Assembly (NCBI GenBank): GCA_903929795.1
Contig: CAIYWC010000066.1
Location: forward strand, 1-57,127
Length of the DNA: 57,127 bases
Reading direction: 5' to 3'
DNA from: an uncultured Myxococcales bacterium
GTDB lineage: Bacteria > Myxococcota_A > UBA9042
The translations under genes and the position numbers were made by a program. The notes beneath the pieces are model-generated. The model was not told the DNA's origin and did not search any database. It saw only the letters and a list, made by a program, of their open reading frames with translations. Shown one piece after another: positions 1-8,515 of this stretch; within the stretch, counting starts at the first letter, position 1, and each line of letters opens with the position of its first letter.

Positions 1-165
1 CGCGCCGCGAAACACACCAGGCTTGAGGCAAATCAACGGGTTGTCGGCGCGATCCAGGGCCTGCTGGATCGCCGCAGCGCCGCCCTCGGGCGCCAGCGTG
101 ACGGTGCACGGCGCGGGCGTGACATGGGTCAGCAGCGTCAACGATGTCAGGAGTGCCAGAAGCAT
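1..165 (-). CDS. Secreted beta-helix-type protein, N-terminus only (runs off left edge)
   Basis: Reading the minus strand from an ATG at 165 gives 55 open codons up to the window edge. They encode a short hydrophobic signal-like start (MLLALLTSLTLLTHVTPAP), then a Cys, then a stretch of the type GGAAAIQQALDRA followed by LKPGVFRGA. An IQxAL helix followed by a strand ending in PGxYRG/PGVFRG is typical of the N-terminal cap of right-handed parallel beta-helix proteins such as pectate-lyase-like surface proteins. No strong Shine-Dalgarno precedes this ATG, and an in-frame TTG at 183 is an alternative start. The gene is divergent from the lipoprotein gene at 258. The function is inferred from 55 residues only. 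Confidence 0.55.
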   Translation of the reverse strand, partial: MLLALLTSLTLLTHVTPAPCTVTLAPEGGAAAIQQALDRADNPLICLKPGVFRGA

Positions 166-195
166 CGCCGCGAACGGTAGCAAAGCCGCGCCGAC

Positions 196-224
196 TTGCC
201 CAACCTCCGCACCGCGCCTACATT
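196..224 (+). promoter_or_regulatory. Putative sigma-70-type promoter for the lipoprotein/GH13 pair
   Basis: TTGCCC at 196-201, a 17-bp spacer, then TACATT at 219-224. The next gene starts at 258 with GAGG at 248-251, which leaves a leader of about 27 nt. Assigned by eye from consensus only. Confidence 0.4.
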
Positions 225-257
225 GGCGTGGGTTGTTCCCTGTACCTGAGGTGCAAG

Positions 258-1289
258 ATGGCGGCGTTGCGGTGGTGTCTCGGAAGCGCGGTTGTGGTGG
301 CGTTGGCGGCGTGCGGCGCGAATTCCGGCGCCAGCGGGGTCGATGCCGTGGCGACAGACACCGGCGACAGCCAGATCGCGCCAGAAGACAGCCAGGACGC
401 AGCCGGGACGGATACGCTCACGCCGGATGCGCTTGGGGATGCAACCGACGCTGTGGTCTACGAAATCTGGATCGACTCGGACGTGCCGCCACCAGACATC
501 GCGCCCGATGTTGTCGACACCGCGGACACCTTCACGCCAGCCAACTGCGTGGGCATGGGCGGCAGCGGCACCTGCGCCAACGGGCTGATCTGCTGGACGC
601 CGCCGTGCCCAAATTGCGGTGTCATGCCACAGGGTTTCTGCCTTCCGCCGCTGACGGGCGGCGCCTGCTACGATTACACCAACTGCAGCAACGGCGACTG
701 CCACAACGCCACACCGACAAGCGGCATCGCCGGCTGGTGCCTGCCGATTGTCAAGACCGCCGGCCAATGCTGGCCCAATGTCAGCGAACTCATTCCCGAT
801 TGTTATTCCGACGCCACGTGCGACGGCGCGGTCTTGTGCCCGCCCAAAGCGGAATGCCTCGTCGCTGACAAGCCGGGCAGCTGCACGGCGACCGCGGCGC
901 AAAAAGGCAATGTTTACCTATGGGAGCGCAACGGCGGCATCGTCAGCCCGGGCGAATCCGTCATCGTCACGTGGGTGAACAACACAAGCGCGTCCATCTT
1001 TTTGCCCGGCTGCTCGACGTATAGCATCCAGACCAGCCCGGACAGCACGGTCTGGACCGACAAGGGCCCCGCCGCCGTCTGCGTCTGGGAAGGCGTCGCG
1101 GTCGAAGTCCCCGCCGGCAGCTACGTGGACACGATAGCGTGGCAGGCGCCGACCGACTCGGTGGGCAACTACCGCTTCCACGGCACGTACAGCACGGGTT
1201 GCACGCCTGGCAAGGCGATCTCCCAGGGCGGGTGCACGGGCAGTCAGAACGTCAATTCGTCAGGTTTTTTCGTCGGTTACGTACCTTGA
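258..1289 (+). CDS. Cys-rich surface lipoprotein with Ala/Asp-rich linker
   Basis: 343 residues. The ATG at 258 was chosen because GAGG (248-251) lies 6 nt upstream and because it begins a lipoprotein signal ending in ALAAC (Cys19). After the Cys comes a low-complexity linker rich in Asp, Ala and Thr up to about residue 90. A Cys-rich central region follows (many Cys between about residues 97 and 215, with CxNxxDC-like spacing), then a beta-rich C-terminal domain of about 120 residues ending in SSGFFVGYVP. The C-terminal part resembles a small Ig-like or protease-inhibitor-like sandwich, but I do not recognise a family. Its stop codon overlaps the start of the GH13 lipoprotein, so the two are probably translated together. 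Likely anchored in the outer membrane. Function unknown. Confidence 0.75.
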   Translation: MAALRWCLGSAVVVALAACGANSGASGVDAVATDTGDSQIAPEDSQDAAGTDTLTPDALGDATDAVVYEIWIDSDVPPPDIAPDVVDTADTFTPANCVGMGGSGTCANGLICWTPPCPNCGVMPQGFCLPPLTGGACYDYTNCSNGDCHNATPTSGIAGWCLPIVKTAGQCWPNVSELIPDCYSDATCDGAVLCPPKAECLVADKPGSCTATAAQKGNVYLWERNGGIVSPGESVIVTWVNNTSASIFLPGCSTYSIQTSPDSTVWTDKGPAAVCVWEGVAVEVPAGSYVDTIAWQAPTDSVGNYRFHGTYSTGCTPGKAISQGGCTGSQNVNSSGFFVGYVP

Positions 1290-2956
1290 GTCTGTGGAAT
1301 CGCGGGGTAGCCCTGCTTGGATTTCTGCTCGCCTGTGCGCCAAAGCAGTCGGACCCGACGCTGGCTGACGCCGCGGCTGCCGATGTCGAAGTCCCGGTTG
1401 CCGATGTCGCGCCCGACGTTGCCCCGGCGGCGGATCTTCCGTCGCTGTGCCGCGCGGCGACGCCCAATCCGCAGTGGTACCAGCGCGCGATTGGCTACGA
1501 GGTCTTTGTCCGCAGCTTCCAGGACAGCGACGGCGACGGCATCGGCGACTTCAAGGGCCTGACGTCGCGGCTGGACTACTTGAACGATGGCAAGCCGGGC
1601 GGCAGCGATCTGGGGATCGACCTGCTGTGGCTGATGCCGGTCAACGCCTCGCCGAGCGATCATGGCTACGACGTGACGGACTACCGCGCGCTGAACCCGC
1701 AGTACGGCACGGACGCTGATTTCGACGCGCTGGTGGCGGCGGCCCACGCGCGCGGGATCCGCGTGGTGCTGGACCTTGTGCTGAACCATTCTTCCAATCA
1801 ACACGCGTGGTTCCAGGCGTCGGCGGCGGGCACAGCCAAGGCGGACTGGTACCTCTGGAGCCCGGTGGCGATGGACTGGAAACAGCCTTTTGGCAACAGC
1901 CCGAGCTGGCATGCCGACGGAAAACGCTGGTATTACGGGGTTTTTTCCAGCTCGATGCCCGATTTGAACTACACGAATCCGGCGGTGACGGCGGAGATGA
2001 CGGACGTGTCGCTTGCGTGGCTGGACCGCGGCGTGGACGGCTACCGGCTGGATGCGGTGCGCTATCTGGTCGAGACCGGCCCGGGCGCGGGGCAAAAGGA
2101 CACGGCGCCCAACCTCGCCTGGTGGCAGACGTGGGCGGCGCAGCTGCGGCAACACCAGCTGGCGGCGGGCAAAATCGAGCCGCTGATGGTCGGCGAAGCG
2201 TGGGCGGCGAACGCCGTGGCCGCGCAGTATCAGGCGCCGGGCGGGCTGAACATGACGTTCGACTTCGACCTGGCGTCCGCGCTGCTGACCAGCTTGCAGA
2301 CGGCGGACAGCCAGATGCTGGCCCAGGTGCTGTGCGCGGAGGACACGCTGTTTGCCCCGGGCGCGACGCGCGGCACGTTCCTGACCAACCACGACATGGT
2401 GCGCATCGCGACGCAGCTGGCGAGCCCGGCGGCGAATCGCCTGGCGGCGGTGCTGCTCTTCGCCTTGCCGGGGACGCCGTGGGTGTATTACGGCGAGGAA
2501 ATCGGCCTGCACAATGGCGACGGTACGGCCGACGAGGCCAAGCGCCAGCCGATGCAATGGCAGCCGGGGGCGGGCGTCGGCTTCACGACCGGAACGCCGT
2601 GGCAGGCGCCCAACGCGGACGCGGACACGGTTTCGGTCCAAGCGCAGACGGGGCAGCCGGGCTCACTGCTGGCGCTGTACCGGCAGCTGATCGCGCTGCG
2701 CCAGGCCACGGACGCGCTGGCGGTGGGTGAGACGCGGCTGCTGGGCTCCGGCGCGTCGCTGGGCATCCTGCGGCAATCCGCGACCCAGCGCGTGCTGGTG
2801 GGGCTGAACCTGGGCGACGCGGCGCTGACACCGGGCTGGACAACCGCGCAGCTTGGCGCGTACACCCAAGCGACGGATTTGCTGACGGGTCAAGTCGTGG
2901 GGCCAACGCTGCCGAACCTTCCGGCGCATGGTTTTTGGCTCTTGCAGCTGCAGTGA
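1286..2956 (+). CDS. GH13 alpha-amylase-family lipoprotein
   Basis: 556 residues. The start is TTG at 1286, overlapping the upstream TGA (TTGA), because only from here does a lipoprotein signal appear (GFLLAC, Cys17). An Ala/Asp/Val linker to about residue 50 follows. The GH13 barrel shows all four conserved regions: DLVLNHSS (about 163-170), GYRLDAV with nucleophile Asp256, VGEAW with acid/base Glu304, and FLTNHD with Asp370. A DSDGDGIGD loop (about 80-88) is the usual calcium/maltose-enzyme signature. It probably cleaves alpha-1,4/1,6-glucans outside the cytoplasm while tethered to a membrane; exact specificity cannot be read. Translationally coupled to the Cys-rich lipoprotein before it. 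A second, signal-less GH13 enzyme lies at 34841-36517. Confidence 0.9.
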   Translation: MSLWNRGVALLGFLLACAPKQSDPTLADAAAADVEVPVADVAPDVAPAADLPSLCRAATPNPQWYQRAIGYEVFVRSFQDSDGDGIGDFKGLTSRLDYLNDGKPGGSDLGIDLLWLMPVNASPSDHGYDVTDYRALNPQYGTDADFDALVAAAHARGIRVVLDLVLNHSSNQHAWFQASAAGTAKADWYLWSPVAMDWKQPFGNSPSWHADGKRWYYGVFSSSMPDLNYTNPAVTAEMTDVSLAWLDRGVDGYRLDAVRYLVETGPGAGQKDTAPNLAWWQTWAAQLRQHQLAAGKIEPLMVGEAWAANAVAAQYQAPGGLNMTFDFDLASALLTSLQTADSQMLAQVLCAEDTLFAPGATRGTFLTNHDMVRIATQLASPAANRLAAVLLFALPGTPWVYYGEEIGLHNGDGTADEAKRQPMQWQPGAGVGFTTGTPWQAPNADADTVSVQAQTGQPGSLLALYRQLIALRQATDALAVGETRLLGSGASLGILRQSATQRVLVGLNLGDAALTPGWTTAQLGAYTQATDLLTGQVVGPTLPNLPAHGFWLLQLQ

Positions 2957-2980
2957 CCGCCGCCTGGCGGGCTGAGCGGG

Positions 2981-3610
2981 ATGGAAATGAACACGCTGCT
3001 GCAAGGTTTTTTGCAATTTCGCGCTTGGCTGCCTGAGGCGCTGATCGAGCTGGTGGAACCGTCCGGCACGGCGGATCCGCGGCACGTGCGGACGCTGGTG
3101 GCGCTGGCGATCACCGCGTTTCTCTGGTCTTTTGTCGCGCGCACGCTCTGGGGCGTGGGCATGTTCCTGGGCGATCGCGCGGCGGGGCGGCGGCTGGTTG
3201 TGCAGGTCGCGACGCCGCTGTCCTGGCTGGCGTGGCTGATTGGCGCGGGCGCGGCGTGCCTGCCCTGGCTGGCGCTGTGGCTGACCGGACGAGAGGGCCA
3301 CGTCCCGTGGGGTCTGGTCACGGGCGCGGCGACGCTTGCGCTGCTCTGGGCGGCGCTGCGGGTCGCCGAGCGCGATCGCGTCTTCCTGCTGCCGGCCGCG
3401 GACTGCCTCGTGATCACGCGCGCGCTGCCGGGGACGCGCATGGCAGAGCACCGGATCGCGCTTGAGCTGCTCCTGCAGCCGGGCGACACCCCGGCGCAGC
3501 GCGATTCGACAGCGTTTTTGCGCCAGCAGCTGGGCTCGGACCGCGCGCTGACGCGCTATTTGCAGGCAGTGCGGCGGCGACGCGCGGCGCGTTCTCGGGT
3601 CAGCGGTTGA
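2981..3610 (+). CDS. Predicted membrane protein of unknown function
   Basis: 209 residues starting MEMN (an ATG two codons later is possible). Hydrophobic segments lie at about residues 40-60, 80-105 and 110-130, then comes a soluble, Arg-rich C-terminal region of about 75 residues. I do not recognise a family. It begins 24 nt after the GH13 lipoprotein and could be the third gene of that transcript. Its last 11 nt overlap the 3' end of the convergent kinase gene. Confidence 0.6.
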   Translation: MEMNTLLQGFLQFRAWLPEALIELVEPSGTADPRHVRTLVALAITAFLWSFVARTLWGVGMFLGDRAAGRRLVVQVATPLSWLAWLIGAGAACLPWLALWLTGREGHVPWGLVTGAATLALLWAALRVAERDRVFLLPAADCLVITRALPGTRMAEHRIALELLLQPGDTPAQRDSTAFLRQQLGSDRALTRYLQAVRRRRAARSRVSG

Positions 3611-5138
3611 CAAACCAGTAGGCAAATCCCGCACCTGCGATGGCAGCGCCGACGGCGACCGCGATCAACCAGAGCTTGGATGCGCCATCGCCAGCGGCCT
3701 GCTTCGCGGGCGCAGGCAAGTCGGTCAGCGTGTCACGGCCGATTTGCCGATCGTCCACGGTATCGCGTGCCAGCGAACGCGCGGGCGCGGGACCGGTCGT
3801 CGCCCGGGCAGCCGCGGAGGGCCCGGTCGGCGCCATCGTGTGCGGTCGCCGCGCAGCCTGCGCCGCTTGCACGGCCTGGAGCGTCTCGCGCGAAACCGCC
3901 ATCGTCTTCGCTTCTTCGTCCTCCTGCGCCACGGGGGGCGGCGGAATCGGCGCCTTGGCTGCCGGCGGCTTCCCTGCTGCCTGCGCGGCCTTTTGCGCCT
4001 TGACCATTTCGTTGAGCTGCGCCGACATCCCGACGCCGACGATCGTCCGCTCGTCGTCCTGATTCACCGCGCCGGGCGGCGCCTCGGGTGCCTTGGGCGG
4101 CACGACCGTCGCGGGCCGCGGCGCCAGGGTCGGCATCCGCGGAATCACGGTCGACGACGCGCGAACCGGCGGCGGCGCGGCCGTCTCCATCGCCGCGACG
4201 GGCTGGGCAATCGGCATCGGCGGCGGCGCGGAGGTCGGCGGCGCGTCCGGGCGCCGCGACGGTCCACGCCGCACATCGCGCAGGATGTCGGCCAGGCGCT
4301 CGCGCACCAGCTCCGCGGTCTCAGGGCGATCTGCGGGCTTCTTGGCCAGCAGCTGCGCGACAAGCTCCACCAGCTCCGGCGGCACGTCCAGTCCGGGCCG
4401 ATCCAGCCGCGGTGCCGGCGCCTTCACGTGCTTCAACAAAATGTCGATGACCGACGACCCGTCAAACGGCGGCTCACCCGTGATCAGCTCGTACATGACC
4501 GCGCCCAACGCGTACAAATCCGTCTGCGGCACGGCCTGTTTGCCTTCCACCTGCTCTGGCGCCATGTAGTGCGGCGTGCCAAAAACCGAGCCCGCGCGCG
4601 TCAGCTGCTGCGTGACCATCTCCTTGGGCAGCTTGGCGATCGAAAAGTCCAGCATTTTGACGATGTCGCCACCGCCCCGGCTCAGCAGGAACAGGTTCTC
4701 CGGTTTGATGTCGCGGTGGATGATGCCTTCGGCGTGCGCGACGGCCAGCGCCGACGCCACTTGCTCGCAGATCTTGAGCGCGCGCTCGACCGGGATCGCG
4801 CCAACTTCCTCCATCAGCGCGGACATCTCCTGGCCTTGCAAGATCTCCATGGCAATGTAGACGCGATCGTCGGCGATGCCGCGATCAAAAATCGTAATAA
4901 TATTTGGGTGATTCAACGCGCCTGCGCCCTTGGCTTCGCGGATCAGCCGCTTGGCTGCCACTTCATCCGCCACGTCCGTCCGCAGCACTTTGACGGCGAC
5001 GTCGCGGCCCATCTGTGTGTCCGTCGCGCGGTAGACGACGGCCATGCCGCCTTTGCCCAAGCGACCGTGAATGGCGTAGCGTTTGGCAAACGTCGTGCCG
5101 ATCAGCGGATCCTGTTCTTTCTCGTCATGCGCGCTCAT
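3600..5138 (-). CDS. Tail-anchored Hanks-type Ser/Thr protein kinase
   Basis: 512 residues. The ATG at 5138 has GGAGG 8 nt upstream. The kinase domain occupies about residues 20-290: glycine loop GKGGMAVVY (28-36), VAVK with Lys50, HRDIKPEN with catalytic Asp143 and Asn148, and MAPEQ at 192-196. The magnesium-binding DFG is DFS (164-166), with the Asp kept. A Pro/Ala-rich, low-complexity region of about 190 residues follows, then one C-terminal membrane segment (about 490-508) and a short VNR tail, so the kinase domain should face the cytoplasm. No PASTA or other sensor domain is visible. Divergent from rpoZ and tail-to-tail with the membrane protein at 2981. PknB-like myxobacterial kinases have this layout; the substrate is unknown. 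Confidence 0.93.
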   Translation of the reverse strand: MSAHDEKEQDPLIGTTFAKRYAIHGRLGKGGMAVVYRATDTQMGRDVAVKVLRTDVADEVAAKRLIREAKGAGALNHPNIITIFDRGIADDRVYIAMEILQGQEMSALMEEVGAIPVERALKICEQVASALAVAHAEGIIHRDIKPENLFLLSRGGGDIVKMLDFSIAKLPKEMVTQQLTRAGSVFGTPHYMAPEQVEGKQAVPQTDLYALGAVMYELITGEPPFDGSSVIDILLKHVKAPAPRLDRPGLDVPPELVELVAQLLAKKPADRPETAELVRERLADILRDVRRGPSRRPDAPPTSAPPPMPIAQPVAAMETAAPPPVRASSTVIPRMPTLAPRPATVVPPKAPEAPPGAVNQDDERTIVGVGMSAQLNEMVKAQKAAQAAGKPPAAKAPIPPPPVAQEDEEAKTMAVSRETLQAVQAAQAARRPHTMAPTGPSAAARATTGPAPARSLARDTVDDRQIGRDTLTDLPAPAKQAAGDGASKLWLIAVAVGAAIAGAGFAYWFVNR

Positions 5139-5289
5139 GCAGGCGGCCTCCGGAACGTGCGCTCTGTGGGACGGAAATCACCGCGGGAAACCGCGTTCTC
5201 GCGCAGTCCGCGTCGCGCGCCAGCGTACGCAATGCCACAAGACTGCGCAATGCTTCTCCCGTCAAACAGCCCGACCAAGCAGACTCCGG

Positions 5290-5317
5290 TTGACAAACCC
5301 GTGACGAATGATACCCT
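5290..5317 (+). promoter_or_regulatory. Putative sigma-70-type promoter of rpoZ
   Basis: TTGACA at 5290-5295, a 16-bp spacer, then TACCCT at 5312-5317. This lies 48 bp upstream of the rpoZ start in the divergent kinase/rpoZ spacer. The -35 is a perfect consensus match. Confidence 0.55.
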
Positions 5318-5364
5318 TTCGCCCCCCGGGGGCCGGTCTCTTGCCGCCCGGACTGGAGATTCCC

Positions 5365-5589
5365 ATGGCGCGCATTACGATTGAAGACTGTCTGGACACG
5401 GTGCCGAACCGCTTCGCGCTCGTCATCATGGCCGCCAAGCGCGCCCGCCAGCTGGCCGACGGCGTGCCCGCGACCATCGAGACCAAGAACAAGGAATGCG
5501 TCACCGCGCTCCGCGAGGCCGCTGACGGCCGCATCCGCTTCACGCGCTCCGTGCTGCCGCTCATCGAGCGCCACGTCCGCAACGACTGA
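5365..5589 (+). CDS. rpoZ: RNA polymerase omega subunit
   Basis: 74 residues from ATG 5365, with GGAG (5354-5357) 7 nt upstream. Starting here gives the standard omega N-terminus [17 protein letters not shown], followed by [12 protein letters not shown] and the [13 protein letters not shown] segment that contact the beta-prime subunit. It binds beta-prime and helps assemble RNA polymerase. Length is normal for the family. The gene stands alone, without the spoT or gmk neighbours common elsewhere, between a kinase and a lytic transglycosylase. A structured repeat copy lies directly downstream. Confidence 0.95.
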   Translation: MARITIEDCLDTVPNRFALVIMAAKRARQLADGVPATIETKNKECVTALREAADGRIRFTRSVLPLIERHVRND

Positions 5590-5619
5590 TTCTTTCGCGC
5601 GATCCATCCTGACCCCAAA

Positions 5620-5727
5620 CGACCGTCAGAATCGGTCGGCCCGCGCTGTTGCATCCCGGTTTGGGATCCGCGCGTGCGGGCCCGAAGCGGCGCCGCGCAT
5701 CGGCAAAGGATGATCTCGCGCTCCGGC
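5620..5727 (-). repeat. Structured intergenic repeat, copy 1 (minus orientation, divergent copy)
   Basis: Read on the minus strand, this stretch shares ordered blocks with the copies at 12226 and 28231: CGAGATCA, CGCGGCG, GCACGC, GGATCC, ATGCAAC and CCGACCG in the same order and spacing. The 3' hairpin is kept with different bases: CGACCG (5620-5625) pairs with CGGTCG (5633-5638). It fills the spacer between the convergent rpoZ and lytic transglycosylase genes. Boundaries were placed by eye. Confidence 0.6.
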
Positions 5728-5735
5728 AGGCGTGT

Positions 5736-6455
5736 TTACTTGCCGTCGCAGCCCGACCGTTCCAGCCGCGCGCGCGCTTCCAGCACCTTGGTCGCGTAGC
5801 TGAGATTCGCCGGTAACTGCCCGGCGCGCCAGGCTTTTTGCGGCGCGACGTGGCCGGAATGATACGCACACAGCGCGTACACTGTGTCGCCGTCGAACAT
5901 GCGCTTCAGCCGACTGAAATAGCCGGTCGCGGCCATGGCGGCACAGCGCGGCTCGCCCGGCTCGTTGCAGCCGAACACGCGTGCCGTGCGCGGCACCAGC
6001 TGCATGACGCCCTGCGCGCCCGCCGACGACTCCGCCTCCGGATTGAAACCGCTTTCCACCCAGGCGATCGCCAGCAGCAGCAGCGGATCCTCGCCGCCCG
6101 CCCGCGCCGCGCGCTCGATGATCGGCCGCACCGCCCGACACCGGGAAGCCATTTTCGCGTTGATCGTCAGCGGCTTGGGCGGCGGCGCCCGCAGCGCATC
6201 GTCGGCATCATCGATCTCGTTCAGCGCCGCGTCGTCCACATCCACCAGCGCCGCGCGCCTTCCCATCGGCAGCCGCCGTGCACCGGATTCGTCATCGGGC
6301 AGCTCGGACTCGTCGGTCGGACCACCCGGGCGCACGTTATGGCGCGACGCTGTCCGCAGCGCAGTCGGCGCGCACGCCACTTGGCAACCCAACGCCAGCA
6401 GCGCGATCAGCAATATCTGCTGATGGCCTTGATACCGCACGGTGTTTTCGCGCAC
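5736..6455 (-). CDS. Lytic transglycosylase (SLT domain), membrane-bound or lipoprotein
   Basis: 239 residues from GTG 6455, chosen because GGAG lies 5 nt upstream and a hydrophobic signal follows directly. Cys24 (ALGC) and Cys28 (VAC) are both possible lipidation sites, neither canonical. An acidic, disordered stretch runs to about residue 90. The C-terminal half is a Slt-type lysozyme-like domain with AIAWVESGFNP (catalytic Glu134), then SAGAQGVMQLVPRTA and an AYHSG-containing segment. It would cleave the glycan strand of peptidoglycan in the periplasm, forming 1,6-anhydro ends. Convergent with rpoZ across a repeat element. Confidence 0.88.
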   Translation of the reverse strand: MRENTVRYQGHQQILLIALLALGCQVACAPTALRTASRHNVRPGGPTDESELPDDESGARRLPMGRRAALVDVDDAALNEIDDADDALRAPPPKPLTINAKMASRCRAVRPIIERAARAGGEDPLLLLAIAWVESGFNPEAESSAGAQGVMQLVPRTARVFGCNEPGEPRCAAMAATGYFSRLKRMFDGDTVYALCAYHSGHVAPQKAWRAGQLPANLSYATKVLEARARLERSGCDGK

Positions 6456-6531
6456 GCGGGCTCCAGCTCTCGACGGAGAGCAAAAACGTTGTGCCACGGG
6501 AAATCGCCTTTGTAAAGCAGGCTTTCACAAC

Positions 6532-6540
6532 TTATCCACA
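6532..6540 (+). promoter_or_regulatory. Isolated perfect DnaA box
   Basis: TTATCCACA matches the strong DnaA-box consensus at all nine positions. It lies in the spacer between the divergent transglycosylase and HEAT-repeat genes. No second box or AT-rich unwinding region is nearby, so this is not an origin; it could be a regulatory or titration site, or chance. Confidence 0.4.
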
Positions 6541-6647
6541 GGATCCGCACACGCAAGGTCAATCACAGCCACCAGACTACCCGCGCGCGGCGACCTCTGC
6601 TACGGTAGCGCCCCTCTCCGCTCCAGCTGGGGCCAGGCAGGCGCACA

Positions 6648-7370
6648 ATGGGTTTTCTGGACTTCTTCACCGGCGGCTCGCCGCAAAAGCAGATCGATGG
6701 CATCAAGCGCCGGCTGATGGACGCCTTTCGCCAGAGCGACGAGCGCTACGAATGCATGGACAAGCTGGCGAAGATCGGCACGCCGGACGCGCTGGACGCC
6801 CTGCTGGACCGCTTCACAATGCGGGTCAATGGCCCGACCGTGGACGAGGAGGAGAAGGCCTACGCGCACAAGCTGGTAAGCCGCTGGGGCGATGCCGCGG
6901 TGGAGCCGCTGAAGAAATTCATTGCGACGCACGACGCTGTGTATTTTCCGCTGAAATCCCTGCGCGAACTCGCGGGCGATGACGCGGCGGTGGAAGCGCT
7001 GATGCAGGCGATGGACGGCACGGATCCGGGCTACCACGAAGGTCTGGAACGGCTGCGCGAAATCGTGTCCAACCTGCGGGATTTCCAGCATCCGCGCGTG
7101 CGCGACGCGCTCGTGGCGCTGCTGGCGAGCCGGTCCAATGAGATTCGCTTCTTTGCGCTCGACGGTCTGTCAGGCTATCCCGCCGACGAGATTGCCCAGC
7201 ATTTTGCCGCGCGCCTGCTCGACCCGGACGAGAGCCAACGCGTCAAGCAGCTGGCGCTGGAATTGCTTGTCGACAAGCAGATCTCCATGGCGGCCTGGGC
7301 GGACGCGCTCGCGCCGTCGATGCCGCCGATGTACCGGCTGGATCCCGCGGGGCTCGTGCAGCGCAAGTAA
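6648..7370 (+). CDS. HEAT-repeat-like cytoplasmic protein
   Basis: 240 residues with no signal or membrane segment. It is built of paired helices of the HEAT/PBS-lyase type, such as CMDKLAKIGTPDALDALLDRF, VSRWGDAAVEPLKKF, RVRDALVALLASRSNEIRFFALDGL and VKQLALELLVD. Such folds act as protein-binding scaffolds; no catalytic residues are visible. It sits 9 bp upstream of the greA promoter and reads in the same direction. The partner is unknown. Confidence 0.75.
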   Translation: MGFLDFFTGGSPQKQIDGIKRRLMDAFRQSDERYECMDKLAKIGTPDALDALLDRFTMRVNGPTVDEEEKAYAHKLVSRWGDAAVEPLKKFIATHDAVYFPLKSLRELAGDDAAVEALMQAMDGTDPGYHEGLERLREIVSNLRDFQHPRVRDALVALLASRSNEIRFFALDGLSGYPADEIAQHFAARLLDPDESQRVKQLALELLVDKQISMAAWADALAPSMPPMYRLDPAGLVQRK

Positions 7371-7375
7371 TTCCC

Positions 7376-7405
7376 TTGACCGGCGCGGGGCGGACGACCT
7401 ATCCT
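7376..7405 (+). promoter_or_regulatory. Putative sigma-70-type promoter of greA
   Basis: TTGACC at 7376-7381, an 18-bp spacer, then TATCCT at 7400-7405. It starts 5 bp after the HEAT-protein stop and would give a leader of about 130 nt before greA. Confidence 0.5.
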
Positions 7406-7542
7406 GTGGACATGCGAGGACTTGCCTCGCGCGTGGTCGGTTTACTCGCTCCGCGCTTTGCAAGTCTTTGACACTCCAAACTTTTTCAAGTCAAGTCGCG
7501 TTGTGCGCCATTCTCGGCCGCCCAGCCTGCCCGAGGTTCCCG

Positions 7543-8025
7543 ATGTCCAGCCAACCGCCGATCACGCCCAAAGGCCTCGCGCGCCTGCACGAACAGCTCC
7601 AGCACCTGCGCGAGGTCGAGCGGCCGCGGAACGTGCGCGACATCGAGGAGGCGCGGGCCCACGGCGATCTCAAGGAAAACGCGGAGTACCACGCGGCCAA
7701 GGAGCGCCAGAGCCACATCGTCGGCATGATGCAGCAGCTGGAGACGCAGATCGCCACGGTGCAAATCATTGATCCGAAAACACTTTCCGGCACGCGCGTC
7801 GTTTTTGGCGCGACGGTGACGCTGGTTGACCTGGACAACGAGAATTCGCCGCCGGTCCGCTACCAAATTGTCGGCGATCTCGAGAGCGATCTCGCGGCTG
7901 GCCTGATCTCGCTGAACTCGCCGGTCGCGCGCGGGCTGATGGGCAAGGAGCTGGGCGCGGAGGTCGTGATCACGACGCCGAACCGTCAGCGCAACTACTT
8001 GATCGACAAGATCGAATTCATCTAG
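7543..8025 (+). CDS. greA: Transcription elongation factor GreA
   Basis: 160 residues, the normal GreA length. The ATG at 7543 has GAGG (7533-7536) 6 nt upstream; the longer open frame upstream is not protein-like. The N-terminal coiled coil carries the acidic tip that enters the polymerase channel (RDIEEARAHGDLKENAEYHAAKERQ, positions about 39-63, with Asp and Glu at the tip). The C-terminal FKBP-like domain contains SPVARGLMGKELGAEV. It rescues backtracked RNA polymerase by stimulating transcript cleavage. Followed 2 nt later by tsaE. Confidence 0.96.
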   Translation: MSSQPPITPKGLARLHEQLQHLREVERPRNVRDIEEARAHGDLKENAEYHAAKERQSHIVGMMQQLETQIATVQIIDPKTLSGTRVVFGATVTLVDLDNENSPPVRYQIVGDLESDLAAGLISLNSPVARGLMGKELGAEVVITTPNRQRNYLIDKIEFI

Positions 8026-8027
8026 AC

Positions 8028-8462
8028 ATGCGACTCGAGCTCGGCCCGCAGCCGGTTCACGGCGCTGACGCGATGCACGCCCTGGGCCAGCGCCTGGCGC
8101 GGCAGGTCGGCGCGGGCGACGTCATTGCGCTTGTCGGCGATCTGGGCGCGGGCAAGACCACGCTGATTCGCGGTCTGTGCGCCGGCCTGGGCATCGCGCC
8201 GGAGCACGTGTCCAGCCCGACGTTCGCCCTGTGCAATCTCTACGACGCGCCGGACTTGCAGATCGCGCACATGGACCTGTATCGCCTGGAGTCGCTTGAC
8301 GATCTCGCCGCCGCCGGCTTGGACGAGTGGCTGGCGGCGCCCGATGCCCTGTGCCTGATTGAATGGCCGGAAATCGCCCGGAGCGCGCTGCCGCCGACGA
8401 CGATTTGGCTGCACCTGTCGATGATCCCCGGCGGCCGGCTCGTCGTTCAGCGCGAAGCCTAG
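8028..8462 (+). CDS. tsaE: tRNA t6A biosynthesis ATPase TsaE
   Basis: 144 residues. Walker A is GDLGAGKTT (37-45), followed by the family-typical SSPTF and an IEWPE segment near the C-terminus. TsaE is the ATPase that works with TsaB and TsaD to make the universal N6-threonylcarbamoyladenosine on tRNAs reading ANN codons. It begins 2 nt after greA, so the two are cotranscribed. TsaB and TsaD are not in the window. Confidence 0.95.
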   Translation: MRLELGPQPVHGADAMHALGQRLARQVGAGDVIALVGDLGAGKTTLIRGLCAGLGIAPEHVSSPTFALCNLYDAPDLQIAHMDLYRLESLDDLAAAGLDEWLAAPDALCLIEWPEIARSALPPTTIWLHLSMIPGGRLVVQREA

Positions 8463-8515
8463 CCACGCCGCGCAGTTCAGCTATCCTGCTGCAGCCCACG
8501 CGCCCGGAGCCCGCC

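Noticed and set aside
6495..6520. Minus-strand GTGGCAC...TTTTTGC as a sigma-54 promoter of the transglycosylase gene
   Set aside because: Spacing between the two elements is two bases too long.
6532..6540. Replication origin at the DnaA box
   Set aside because: Only one box, no AT-rich unwinding region and no dnaA/dnaN or other origin genes nearby.
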